Source of the DNA: an uncultured Bacteroidia bacterium
GTDB taxonomy: Bacteria; Bacteroidota; Bacteroidia; Bacteroidales; UBA932
NCBI GenBank assembly: GCA_902801885.1
Contig: CADCJX010000005.1
Coordinates: 1-64,000, forward strand
Length of the DNA stretch: 64,000 nt
Reading direction: 5' to 3'
How positions within the stretch are numbered: the stretch's first letter is position 1; the number at the start of each line of letters is the position of its first letter. The position numbers were made by a program, and so were the translations under genes. This document shows positions 1 through 8,133 of this stretch, one piece after another. The notes under the pieces were generated by a model. It did no database searches. It was given only the letters and a program-made list of their open reading frames with translations, and was not told the origin of the DNA.

Positions 1-67
1 AGAAAATCATGCAATTTGGGCGTAAAAACTTAACAACTGAAAGTAATTATTAATAATCTATAACACA

Positions 68-244
68 ATGAAAAAGAAACTGTATGTCTCTCCGTTGGTC
101 CGGGTGTTTTCATCTCTGGATATGGAAAGCCAGATTCTTGCAGGATCCATACTCCAAGTGACCATGAAAGTAGATCCTGTGCAAGAGAAGTACTGGAACT
201 GGAATGAAGGTGATGCCTCTGAAGATCACCTCCTTGAATTCTAA
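68..244 (+). CDS. 58-aa peptide at the head of the fimbrial cluster
   Basis: An ATG-started reading frame of 58 codons ends 19 bases before the fimbrillin start. The product begins MKKKLYVSPLVRVFSS and continues with an MESQILAGS segment, then an acidic, Trp-containing tail. No signal peptide or membrane segment is visible. From memory, short proteins with a lysine-rich start, a Y-x-S/A-P-x-x-x-V motif and a small-residue LAGS-like stretch are common in Bacteroidales, often near surface-protein genes, but their role is unknown to me. The LAGS segment resembles a double-glycine-type leader cleavage site, so an exported peptide is possible (inference). It is probably co-transcribed with the next two genes. 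Confidence 0.6.
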   Translation: MKKKLYVSPLVRVFSSLDMESQILAGSILQVTMKVDPVQEKYWNWNEGDASEDHLLEF

Positions 245-263
245 CCGTTAAAACATGACTGAA

Positions 264-2012
264 ATGAAAACAAAACACATTGCTTTAACATTTGTTGCGA
301 GCGTGGCCTTGATGCTCACCGCTTGCATTAACGAGACTGAATTCAACGAGGTTAAACTCGACAAGAACGGCATTGCATTCAGGATCAGCACAGTCCAGAC
401 AAGGTCAGCTGCCGAGAATCAAGGACTTGGAACTTTCGAGGTCGCCACAGTCCAGACTGGAGATGGTGACACTTTCGTGTTCGAAGAGAGTGTTGAGTCT
501 CTGGATGCCGGTCTGGCCACCCGTGGTACCCCTGCTTTCACCGCGAATGTCCTCGATCTCTACGGGACATTCAATGCAGTTGCACCCAATACTGTCGATG
601 GAAGCAAGACCCTCCCCGATGCAGAATTCGAATTTGACGGAACCACATGGTGGACCCATCATTATCCCGGTATGGGCGAACTCTTCCCGGCCAAATATCA
701 GCTCTTCATGAGGATGCCTAGCGATATCGCGAGTGGTAAGTATGGACTTACCAGTGCCCCGGCATACAACACTGATGGATCAATTGAGTTTGACTACACA
801 TCGCCTACCACTGCAGCCGGACAGACAGACATCCTTTTCACTTCGAAAACGATCGAAAAGAACCAGGAGGACATTTATTTCTACCACGTCCTCACCGGAG
901 TGAAGTTCCAGAACTTCTTCACGAATGTGGAAAATGAGGACAGGACTGTAGCCAAGACAAACATCACTGGCGTAACGATCGAAGGTATCAAGAACTCCGG
1001 TCATTGCAAGGTTACCCCTGGGGCAACGACTGCAGGTTCGAGTGCTACGGTTTCTGTTTGGAGCGACCAGACGGGGAAAGCTACGTTCTCCATGACTGCC
1101 ACTGACACGACCAATTACAAGAATAGTACTGTTGGCCTTGACACGCTTCTGAACAAGACCGCAGGTGCCAGGAATGTCAATGACGATGACGGTACACTTA
1201 CCTTCTGGTTCGTCCCCCAGACAATTGCGGCATCTGACAGTGTCAAGATTACCGTCGATTTCGATGTCGAGCTCGTAAATGCGAGCGGTAATACAACATC
1301 AACCAAAGACACCACTCTTACATTATTACTAGGAGCCAGGGAGTGGAAGGCTGGAGAACTCCACACCTTCACTCTTAAGCCGACCGTGGTAGGCGTTACG
1401 ATTGTGGACGACATGGCCAACTTTACCAAGTCAGATGTAGTGGTTGCTAACACTGGCAATGTCTGGGAATATGTCCGCGTCAACATGATTGCAAACTGGG
1501 TTGGTAATGTGCAAACTGCGGCCGGAGTCTTCAGTTCTGATACGACAGTCCTTATGGGCTATGCCAAAGAGCATGCTGACTCCATGAGAATGGTTGAACC
1601 GTGGAATGACAAGGACGGAAAGACGACGTATGGCACCTTTGTTAAATTAACTCCCCAGAGCCATCAGGTCCCGGCAGTGAACGGCGTAGCAGATTCAATC
1701 GTAAACAATTGGGTAAGATACGACAAGTATTACTATTATATCAAGCCTATCGGTCCCGATGATTCAATTACAGACGATCTCTTTGAGTCTTACACAGTAG
1801 GAGTTTCTCCCGAATACTGGATTACTGACAAGTGGGGAACCAGAAGAAAGGCTGGGAACGTACATCTTGTTATGGATCTTATGGTACAGGCTATTCCTGC
1901 TCCAGTCGACAAAGATGGTAATATCTTGGATAATGACGACGATGAGGGGTATATCAGGGCATGGGTCAAGGCTCTTGGCAAGAGCCAACCTGCTGATTTG
2001 TTAGATCTTTAA
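264..2012 (+). CDS. Fimbrillin-like surface lipoprotein (FimA/Mfa1-like family)
   Basis: A 582-aa lipoprotein. The start at 264 gives a clean type II signal peptide with lipobox LTAC (Cys21); an in-frame ATG lies 9 bases upstream. The N-terminal region carries the fimbrillin pattern of a hydrophobic strand followed by T-R (FRISTVQTRSA, Arg47), where arginine-specific processing occurs in Porphyromonas fimbrillins. The rest is rich in Thr, Val and Asp and predicted beta-sandwich, with no enzyme motif. It sits 42 bases upstream of a vWA protein, which parallels fimbrial operons with a shaft or anchor subunit plus a vWA-bearing minor subunit (Mfa5-like). The role as fimbrial subunit or anchor is inferred; exact subfamily is uncertain. 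Confidence 0.75.
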   Translation: MKTKHIALTFVASVALMLTACINETEFNEVKLDKNGIAFRISTVQTRSAAENQGLGTFEVATVQTGDGDTFVFEESVESLDAGLATRGTPAFTANVLDLYGTFNAVAPNTVDGSKTLPDAEFEFDGTTWWTHHYPGMGELFPAKYQLFMRMPSDIASGKYGLTSAPAYNTDGSIEFDYTSPTTAAGQTDILFTSKTIEKNQEDIYFYHVLTGVKFQNFFTNVENEDRTVAKTNITGVTIEGIKNSGHCKVTPGATTAGSSATVSVWSDQTGKATFSMTATDTTNYKNSTVGLDTLLNKTAGARNVNDDDGTLTFWFVPQTIAASDSVKITVDFDVELVNASGNTTSTKDTTLTLLLGAREWKAGELHTFTLKPTVVGVTIVDDMANFTKSDVVVANTGNVWEYVRVNMIANWVGNVQTAAGVFSSDTTVLMGYAKEHADSMRMVEPWNDKDGKTTYGTFVKLTPQSHQVPAVNGVADSIVNNWVRYDKYYYYIKPIGPDDSITDDLFESYTVGVSPEYWITDKWGTRRKAGNVHLVMDLMVQAIPAPVDKDGNILDNDDDEGYIRAWVKALGKSQPADLLDL

Positions 2013-2054
2013 TCGGAGAAGAAGGAAATCAGCTATTTAAACAAGAATCATATT

Positions 2055-4274
2055 ATGAAAAATACATTTAAATATATAGCAGCCCTTGCGGCATTTTCCG
2101 CAGCGGCCCTTGCATCCGGAATCACCGTATCCGCCCAGAACCTCGATGACGGTAAGTACAAGGAGGAAAACGGAATCGCCTACGCCAAAAGGGCTATAAC
2201 CAACCCTGATGGCACCTATACCATCGACCTGGAAACATTCGTAACCGGAGCTGTGGAAGTCGAGAGTAATCCAATCCCTGCCGATATTGTACTGGTGCTG
2301 GACGTTTCAGGATCTATGAGTGATAATATCGTTTCTTATACATATACCGCCAGGACCTCACAAGCATACTCCTACAATAATTATCCAGGGCAAAATAATA
2401 GCAGGTATTATTATTTGCATTCAGATGGTAAATACTATCCTGTGAGCAGAAGTCGTTATGATACATGGTCCTGGGGAGGAAGGACATATCATTATATTCT
2501 ATCCTTTACAGCTTCAGGCAAGACGTATTATCTTTCTGGAACTGGGGTCACAGATGAAAGACCTTCCGATCCGACTTCAGGCTCAGATCCCATCTGGACA
2601 GGAGTACTTTACACGCGTACAGCAACTCCTTCAGGGCAAACTAAACTTGCGGCACTTAAGGAAGCGGTGTTAAATTTCATTGATATTATTGACCAGAATG
2701 ACACGGATAATGCTCCTGAAGGAAAAGAGCGGCTGGGCAACCGAATAGGCATTGTGACATTCTCTTCCGATTCAGATATAGAAAACCAGCTAACGGCTTT
2801 ATCAGATAAGCAGAGTTTGATCACTACAATTAATAACTTAAGCGCAGGCGGTGGAACGAATGCCCATTTAGGCATGAATGATGCCCTTACGCTTCTTACA
2901 CCTGCTACTGGGCCAGACGGTGAACTAAGGCAATTGAAAACGACTGTTATGTTCACGGACGGCAATCCGGGATTATATGGTGATTGGGAGGGTAATAATA
3001 GGCAAGGAACCTGGGACAGTGCAAATAATACAATCAACTACGCCAGCCAGATCAAGGCCCTTGCTGTTGAAAGCGAGGATCCTGATGAGGCCGTCTATTC
3101 TAAGGTGTACACTGTTGGTGTTTTCAGTGAATCTTCAGTATTCACGGATGTATATATGGGCAAGACCTCTTCCAATTACAAGGCTGACGCCACCAGCATG
3201 GGGACTTTCGATGCTTGGGATTCTGACGACCCTTGGTCGAATGGGGGCGGTACAGCCCTTCCCGCGGTTGAGCAAACATACTCTTTCATGGCTTCTGACG
3301 CAGAAGCTCTGAATGATATTTTCGAATCAATCGCACATGCATCAGGTGGTAGCGGCAATACTAACGTTTCCGGAGGCTCCTCAGTTACTGTGGACATCGT
3401 TTCATCTTCTTTCTCCGTTCCACAGGGATATGCATCTCATCCTCAGGATGCTATTACGGTGCTTGTAGCGCCATGCGTCAGCAAGACCACGATTGATGGA
3501 AAAGAATACCTTGAATTTGGAGAGGCAAAGGCGCCAACTGAGTATGGCCTTCCTGCAATTACTCCGTCCATCAACGAGGCCGACAATAAAGTTTCCACAA
3601 CTGGTTTCGACTACTCTGCAAACTGGTGCGGTCCCGATCCGACATCAACGAGTACGATCCAGCCGGGCTATCATGGATTCAAACAGATAATCCGATTCAT
3701 TATCAATGTCAAGGATGATGCTGTTGGTGGACCTGCCGTAGAGACCAATGATCCTGACTCCGGTATCTATCTTGAAGGATCAGATGAGCCGCTCATAAAG
3801 TTCAACCGCCCTAATGTCAAACTTCCTGTCCAGATCTGGATCCAGAAGCAGGGACTCCAAGGCGACGACAGTGCTGTCTTCACCATAAGGAGGATCAAGT
3901 ACAGAGGCACCTTTGAAACGGACGAGAACGGAGACTATATACTCGATGCGAATGGCAACCCTATCCGTATTGACTACTCAAAGATCCAAAAGGCCGAGTG
4001 GGATACCTTCACTAAGGTAGTTGTTAATAGCAAGGACCTCGATGCCAATGGAATGGTCAAGATAGTCGGACTGGATCCGGATTATGTCTACAAACTGGAG
4101 GAAGACGCCTGGGCCTTCGGCTACACTTATCAGGATGGCGGTATCCAGTACACAATAGGTGACAACGTCGATAATCCGTTTGTCTTCGTGAATATACCCA
4201 ACAATACTAAGTTCGACGAGGCTACTGCACGCAACGTCTTCACGGAGAAGAAGGCAAGCACTGAAACGAAATAG
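2055..4274 (+). CDS. vWA-domain minor fimbrial/adhesin protein (Mfa5-like)
   Basis: A 739-aa secreted protein with a type I signal peptide (residues 1-28, ending VSAQ). A von Willebrand A domain is explicit: MIDAS motif DVSGS at 83-87, Thr268 in GGGTN and Asp302 in MFTDG. About 100 residues unusually rich in Tyr, Asn, Ser and Arg (roughly 93-190) are inserted right after the MIDAS loop. The C-terminal half (from about 595) contains segments such as IWIQKQGLQGDDSAVFTI that resemble Cna/SpaA-like beta domains. No sortase signal is present. With the upstream fimbrillin it forms a likely two-component surface fibre. Adhesin function is inferred from the domain and context. A strong terminator follows 27 bases after the stop. 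Confidence 0.8.
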   Translation: MKNTFKYIAALAAFSAAALASGITVSAQNLDDGKYKEENGIAYAKRAITNPDGTYTIDLETFVTGAVEVESNPIPADIVLVLDVSGSMSDNIVSYTYTARTSQAYSYNNYPGQNNSRYYYLHSDGKYYPVSRSRYDTWSWGGRTYHYILSFTASGKTYYLSGTGVTDERPSDPTSGSDPIWTGVLYTRTATPSGQTKLAALKEAVLNFIDIIDQNDTDNAPEGKERLGNRIGIVTFSSDSDIENQLTALSDKQSLITTINNLSAGGGTNAHLGMNDALTLLTPATGPDGELRQLKTTVMFTDGNPGLYGDWEGNNRQGTWDSANNTINYASQIKALAVESEDPDEAVYSKVYTVGVFSESSVFTDVYMGKTSSNYKADATSMGTFDAWDSDDPWSNGGGTALPAVEQTYSFMASDAEALNDIFESIAHASGGSGNTNVSGGSSVTVDIVSSSFSVPQGYASHPQDAITVLVAPCVSKTTIDGKEYLEFGEAKAPTEYGLPAITPSINEADNKVSTTGFDYSANWCGPDPTSTSTIQPGYHGFKQIIRFIINVKDDAVGGPAVETNDPDSGIYLEGSDEPLIKFNRPNVKLPVQIWIQKQGLQGDDSAVFTIRRIKYRGTFETDENGDYILDANGNPIRIDYSKIQKAEWDTFTKVVVNSKDLDANGMVKIVGLDPDYVYKLEEDAWAFGYTYQDGGIQYTIGDNVDNPFVFVNIPNNTKFDEATARNVFTEKKASTETK

Positions 4275-4300
4275 GACACCTAAACACAGCTTTTGAGTTT

Positions 4301-4337
4301 GTGCGGCAACGGGGTTATCCGTTGCCGCACTTTTATT
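4301..4337 (+). terminator. Rho-independent terminator of the fimbrial cluster
   Basis: A perfect 12-bp stem (GTGCGGCAACGG with its complement at 4319-4330), a 6-base loop and a TTTTATT tract. The T tract lies only on the plus-strand side, so it should act on the fimbrial operon and not on the convergent transposase-family gene. Confidence 0.92.
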
Positions 4338-4375
4338 GAATAAATCAATGACTAATGGTTGTTTGATCGCTCAAT

Positions 4376-5365
4376 TTATTCCATTAGGCTACGAATCTTT
4401 GCATCTGATAGACCAGTATATAGCGCAATAGTGCTATAAGGGACATTGTCAGCAATCATCTTGCGGGCAATCTCCTCAGACTTTAGCTCTGCACCTTCTG
4501 CGCGACCTTCCTGGCGTCCTTCATTGAGCCCTTGTCTTTGGCCTCTTTTGAGCCCTTCGGCAAGACCTTCTTCGCGGGCGTATTCCTGCTGTGCAATTAT
4601 GTCAATTATAGTCGTCATGGCTCTATCGTATTGTCTTCGTTGTTCTTGTGTCATTCCGGTCAGCTCGCTCGCTTTGTAAAGCATCAGCAGGAACTCATCA
4701 TCAAATCCCTTGGGGGCAGCGTCAAGCTCGTGCATGTATTTCAGCGAATATGCCATCTTCTGAAGCGGTGTCATGCACTTCGCAAAGTCCCTCTTCCTCA
4801 GACCCAAGCGCCCCAGTTCCAGGAAGATGAAGTGCAGTGCCTCCGTCATCAGTTCTCCATCGTTGTCATTACGGATCGAGTACCGGCTGATCATTCCTTC
4901 TTCAAGCGCCTCATTACTATCATGCTGAAGGCTGAAATTCAGCAAACTGATGACATAGATCGGATGCAACCCGTAATTCATCTTATCATGCTTCCTACCC
5001 CTCGCTTTCATAGCCTCTTCATTTCCTCTCGCCAGTTTAGCAGCTTCTTTCAGCCTTTTGTCCATCTGCATCCGAATCGGATACGTTGCGTACACCAGCA
5101 TCCTCTCCTTGAATGTAGCCTGACTGGAGAATTGCATTTCTACGATGAACTGCTCACCTTCTTCCGAAGTGCAGAACAGGTCAAAGGTCGTATTCTTGTC
5201 CGAGAGGACCAGCCCGTGATTCTCCTTGTCAAGGTTGGTCAGCTCACGTATCTTCTTCCCTGGAATCAGCATCTCGATGAACTTGATCACAAGCAGCTCG
5301 TTTCCCGGAGCCCCTACAACAATCTTGAAAGTCTCGTCGTGGAGCAAGTTGGCAAAGATTTGCAT
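4376..5365 (-). CDS. PD-(D/E)XK nuclease-family transposase-like protein
   Basis: A 329-aa protein of the Rpn/PDDEXK_2 group. The nuclease core is visible as Asp62 in TFDLFC, then Glu76-x-Gln78 in FIVEMQ, the Glu-x-Gln variant usual for this family. The C-terminal quarter has repeated GLxEG and GRxEG segments (about residues 263-300), typical of these proteins, and a final helix-turn-like segment (YSTIALYTGLSDAKIRSLM). An in-frame TAG lies two codons upstream of the ATG, so the start is fixed. Families of this kind are multicopy in Bacteroidota; the annotation as transposase is conventional and mobility is unproven. No terminal inverted repeats typical of an insertion sequence were found close to the gene. 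Confidence 0.8.
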   Translation of the reverse strand: MQIFANLLHDETFKIVVGAPGNELLVIKFIEMLIPGKKIRELTNLDKENHGLVLSDKNTTFDLFCTSEEGEQFIVEMQFSSQATFKERMLVYATYPIRMQMDKRLKEAAKLARGNEEAMKARGRKHDKMNYGLHPIYVISLLNFSLQHDSNEALEEGMISRYSIRNDNDGELMTEALHFIFLELGRLGLRKRDFAKCMTPLQKMAYSLKYMHELDAAPKGFDDEFLLMLYKASELTGMTQEQRRQYDRAMTTIIDIIAQQEYAREEGLAEGLKRGQRQGLNEGRQEGRAEGAELKSEEIARKMIADNVPYSTIALYTGLSDAKIRSLME

Positions 5366-5645
5366 AATCTAAAGTTTAAGGTCAAGGATAAGGTCAGGCT
5401 TGACGCCAGCCTTATCGCTGGCAAGATTACCAAATCTTCAGGAATTCGTCAAGAGACGACCGGACTCAGAAGGGGGTTTCTTTTGAAAAATCTTTTTTTT
5501 ACCCCTTTTTACGCCCAAATGGTATAATGTCTTGGATTGGTTTTCGATTAGAAGTCGTTTGTTACAAAGCTGTGCTGCTGGTATGTGGTAACGAATTGGA
5601 GACGATAAGGGGCCAGACTCAGGGAGCGGGAAAGGGGGCAAAATC

Positions 5646-5730
5646 TGCTCTAAGAGTATTATTCGATACTGTGGGAGCGGGGAATAGGCGCAATCCTGCT
5701 CTGGGAGTACTGCGAAATACTCCCGGAGCA
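5646..5730. repeat. Two copies of a degenerate hairpin repeat
   Basis: The right copy (5697-5730) pairs TGCTCTGGGAGTA with TACTCCCGGAGCA, 13 pairs with one wobble and an 8-base loop. The left copy (5646-5678) keeps the same order, GCTCTAAGAGTAT then ATACTGTGGGAGC, with arms AGTAT/ATACT and GCTC/GAGC but imperfect pairing between them. The likeness suggests duplication of a small palindromic unit. Confidence 0.65.
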
Positions 5731-5753
5731 GAAAAATGGCCTTTTCCGGCTTG

Positions 5754-5797
5754 CGGAGTCCGGAACGAACCTGAACGGAGTCCGGAACGAACCTGAA
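5754..5797. repeat. Exact 22-bp tandem duplication
   Basis: CGGAGTCCGGAACGAACC followed by TGAA occurs twice head-to-tail without a mismatch (5754-5775 and 5776-5797). Each unit contains the palindrome TCCGGA. The second unit ends just before the recombinase stop codon. Confidence 0.85.
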
Positions 5798-5801
5798 TAA
5801 C

Positions 5802-6995
5802 TTAGTATTCCTTCGTCAGGTGCGAGTAATCCTGTTCGAGGCGGGTTGAGGTGATCTTGGCGTAGATCTGGGTGGTCTGCAGGTCTGTGTGGCCGAGAAC
5901 CTGCTTAAGACTTTCCATGGACATGCCTTTGGAGAGGGCGAGGGTGGCGAAGGTGTGTCTTCCCATATGGAATGTAAGGTTGTCCGACACTCCGCTGAGG
6001 ATCCCGACCCGCTTCAGCCTCTTGTTCACGGTACAATATTCACCGACATCGAATAACGGCTTTCCTGGTTGCATATTCCCGTATTTCTTGATGATTGCCA
6101 TCGAGATCGGCAGCAGCTTTGCCTGGAAGTGCACACCTGTCTTCTGCCTTCTGGCTATGATCCAGTGGCTTCCATTGATTTCGACGATGTCGTTGGATTT
6201 TAGCTTCTTGAGGTCTATGAACGACAGGCCTGTGAAGCATGAAAAGAGAAACATGTCCCTGACCTGGTTCAAGGCTTTCTTACGAGGCGAGTTGAAGTCC
6301 ATGAGCTTACTGAGCTGTTTTTCTGTCAGGAACTGCCTTTCTTTCACGTCAGGGCTGACGTGGAACTGGGTGAAAGGATTCTTAGAGATAACTCCTTCAT
6401 TGAAGGCGGAGGTGACAACTGTCCTCAGAGGCATCTGGTAGACCCAGACGGATGACTGAGACACGCCGACTTCGTCGCGGAGGAAGTTGCAATAGCACCG
6501 GATAAATGCTTCATCGAGTTCTCCCAGGAATATGTCCTTACGGTGGTACTTCCATTGGATGAAGTCGGAAAGGTGCCGGTGCACGACCCTGTATTTGTTG
6601 AGAGTGGAAGAGGCCCTGTCTTTCCCAACCCTTGATTCGATGGCCTCTATGTGCCTTTCAAGTGCTTCCAAGACCGTTTTGCCAGTTCCGATCTTTCCGA
6701 AATAGACTTCCTTGATCTTTCCTGCGGTTCTTGTCTCTCCGCGAAAGGCTAGTTCGTGGTAGATTACAGTGACACGTGCACGGATTCCGTCCAGGATGCC
6801 ATTGATGATAGGGATCTGCCGTCCTTTCCCGACGAGCTTTCCGGCTTTCGGGTCCCAATCGCTTAGTGGGACGGACAACTTACAACTGAATTGCGCCACA
6901 GTACCGCTGACTGTGACTCTGCACAGGACCGGGACCAAACCCTTTCTTTCCTTGCTTCTGTTCACGTAGAACAAAATGTTAAAAGTACTTCTCAT
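5802..6995 (-). CDS. Tyrosine recombinase/integrase (IntDOT-like)
   Basis: A 397-aa protein counted from MRSTFNILFYVNRSKERKG, the N-terminus usual for Bacteroidota integrases; an ATG seven codons upstream is less likely. Order: arm-binding domain (about 1-85), SAM-like core-binding domain (about 105-205), catalytic domain (about 220-385). Catalytic residues visible are Lys285, His343-x-x-Arg346, His369 and Tyr378 (QIYAK). The first catalytic arginine is replaced by Ser258 (CFTGLSFIDL), as known for the CTnDOT integrase, where I recall Ser259 and Tyr381. No conjugation or cargo genes are nearby, so it is a solitary recombinase, an element remnant, or a DNA invertase acting on local repeats. 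Confidence 0.9.
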   Translation of the reverse strand: MRSTFNILFYVNRSKERKGLVPVLCRVTVSGTVAQFSCKLSVPLSDWDPKAGKLVGKGRQIPIINGILDGIRARVTVIYHELAFRGETRTAGKIKEVYFGKIGTGKTVLEALERHIEAIESRVGKDRASSTLNKYRVVHRHLSDFIQWKYHRKDIFLGELDEAFIRCYCNFLRDEVGVSQSSVWVYQMPLRTVVTSAFNEGVISKNPFTQFHVSPDVKERQFLTEKQLSKLMDFNSPRKKALNQVRDMFLFSCFTGLSFIDLKKLKSNDIVEINGSHWIIARRQKTGVHFQAKLLPISMAIIKKYGNMQPGKPLFDVGEYCTVNKRLKRVGILSGVSDNLTFHMGRHTFATLALSKGMSMESLKQVLGHTDLQTTQIYAKITSTRLEQDYSHLTKEY

Positions 6996-7049
6996 GGCTT
7001 TTGAGTTTGGGCCCAAAATATGAAATGTGGCTAATCAGTCATTTGTGCG

Positions 7050-7099
7050 AATTATTTATTAAATTTAATACATTTTAATAAAAATTTTAATAAATAATT
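7050..7099. repeat. 14-bp inverted repeat in the AT-rich region upstream of the recombinase
   Basis: AATTATTTATTAAA at 7050-7063 is the exact reverse complement of 7086-7099, with a 22-base AT-rich spacer. It begins 55 bases upstream of the recombinase start. It could be a recombinase or regulator binding site, but low complexity makes a chance match plausible. Confidence 0.5.
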
Positions 7100-7144
7100 A
7101 AATTATTTACTTATATTTTTAAAGCAAATAGGTGGTGTTCTATA

Positions 7145-7184
7145 AAATTGCGCAACTTATGAATATACTCCATAAATTGCGCAA
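7145..7184. repeat. Two direct copies of AAATTGCGCAA
   Basis: The 11-mer AAATTGCGCAA lies at 7145-7155 and 7174-7184, 29 bases apart, close to three helical turns. Each copy contains the palindrome TTGCGCAA. The pair lies downstream of the dehydrogenase stop and upstream of the recombinase, so it may be a dimer-binding site or a recombination core (inference). Confidence 0.55.
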
Positions 7185-7204
7185 AAAATCTTGGTCAGCT
7201 ACCT

Positions 7205-8131
7205 TTACCAGCCTTTCCGGATGTTGGCTGCAATCTCCTCCGCAAGACGAAGGCGGGTTTCTTCGCTTGCCCAGGCAACGTGGGGTGTGAGAATCATCCG
7301 TTCTGGATGTTTCGAGTTGAGTAGGGGACTTTCTGCGGGGAGCGGCTCCTCGACGTAGACGTCTATTCCGACACCGGCTATCCTTCCTTCGTCAATGGCT
7401 CTGGCCAGATCGGCTTCGACTGCAATTCCTCCGCGTCCGGTGTTGACCAGGAAGGCGGTGGGTTTCATGAGACGGAGTCCCTCGTAGTCTATCAGGCCGG
7501 CGGTCTTCTCATTATAGGGGGCATGGATGCTGACCACGTCAGCCTCGCGAAGAAGGGATTCCAGTGAGACTGAAGGATATTCAGTGCAATGAGAAGTCCC
7601 TGAGGTTGAGTAATACAATACCTTCATCCCGAAGACTTCGGCAATACGGGCTACCTTCTGACCGATAGCACCCATCCCGACTATTCCTATGGTCTTTCCG
7701 GAGAGTCCTGTGTAGGGGTGGTCGGAGTCGGTGTGGAGCCTGGCCCGGGTGTAGCGTCCGTCCTTTACGTAGCTGTCGTAGTGGAACAGCCTGCCGGCCA
7801 AGGCAAGGATCAGCATCCAGGTGTGCTGGGCAACTGCGTCGGTGGAATAGCCGGCTACGTTCCGCACTTGGACTCCGCGCTTCCGGCAGAGCTCTGCGTC
7901 GATGTTGTTCATCCCGGTTCCGGCCTCGCAGACCAGCATAAGCTTAGGTGCAGCATCCAGGAATGCCTGGTCGACAATCACCTTGTTGACTATGGCCACG
8001 TCGGCATCACGGACCCTCATCCGAGCCTCCTCGGCAGTGGAATTGTCGAAGCGTTCAAACTCTCCGAGACTTTCTATCGATGTCAGCGGCGTGGTACCCA
8101 TAGTGGCCGCGTCGAGGAAGACTATCTTCAT
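7205..8131 (-). CDS. D-2-hydroxyacid dehydrogenase (NAD-dependent)
   Basis: A 308-aa cytosolic oxidoreductase that should interconvert a 2-oxoacid and a D-2-hydroxyacid using NAD(H). The Rossmann fingerprint GIVGMGAIG is at 149-157. The catalytic triad of the family is present as Arg233 (NTGRGG), Glu262 (VEEPLP) and His284 (TPHVAWAS). The overall pattern, including GTGMNNID near 71-78, is closest to the glycerate/hydroxypyruvate-type branch, but substrate cannot be assigned. It is the last gene of a tightly packed minus-strand operon, two bases after the esterase stop. Confidence 0.88.
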   Translation of the reverse strand: MKIVFLDAATMGTTPLTSIESLGEFERFDNSTAEEARMRVRDADVAIVNKVIVDQAFLDAAPKLMLVCEAGTGMNNIDAELCRKRGVQVRNVAGYSTDAVAQHTWMLILALAGRLFHYDSYVKDGRYTRARLHTDSDHPYTGLSGKTIGIVGMGAIGQKVARIAEVFGMKVLYYSTSGTSHCTEYPSVSLESLLREADVVSIHAPYNEKTAGLIDYEGLRLMKPTAFLVNTGRGGIAVEADLARAIDEGRIAGVGIDVYVEEPLPAESPLLNSKHPERMILTPHVAWASEETRLRLAEEIAANIRKGW

Positions 8132-8133
8132 GA

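Larger units (their letters stand above)
5366..5801. other. Non-coding, repeat-rich spacer between transposase-like gene and recombinase
   Basis: This 436-base stretch has no convincing gene. It contains a GATAAGG/CCTTATC inverted repeat near 5390-5412, two related hairpins (5646-5678 and 5697-5730) and an exact 22-bp tandem duplication ending five bases from the recombinase stop. The 15-mer at 5506-5520 is the reverse complement of bases 14-28 of the window. The short reading frames here have neither family resemblance nor the codon usage of the neighbours. Confidence 0.6.

Noticed and set aside
4532-5527. 331-aa plus-strand frame over the transposase-like gene
   Set aside because: It is antisense to a clear PD-(D/E)XK gene, has no family resemblance and starts inside the other gene.
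4376-7016. A complete insertion sequence or conjugative element
   Set aside because: No terminal inverted repeats with target duplications, no transfer or relaxase genes, and the two mobility genes belong to different systems.
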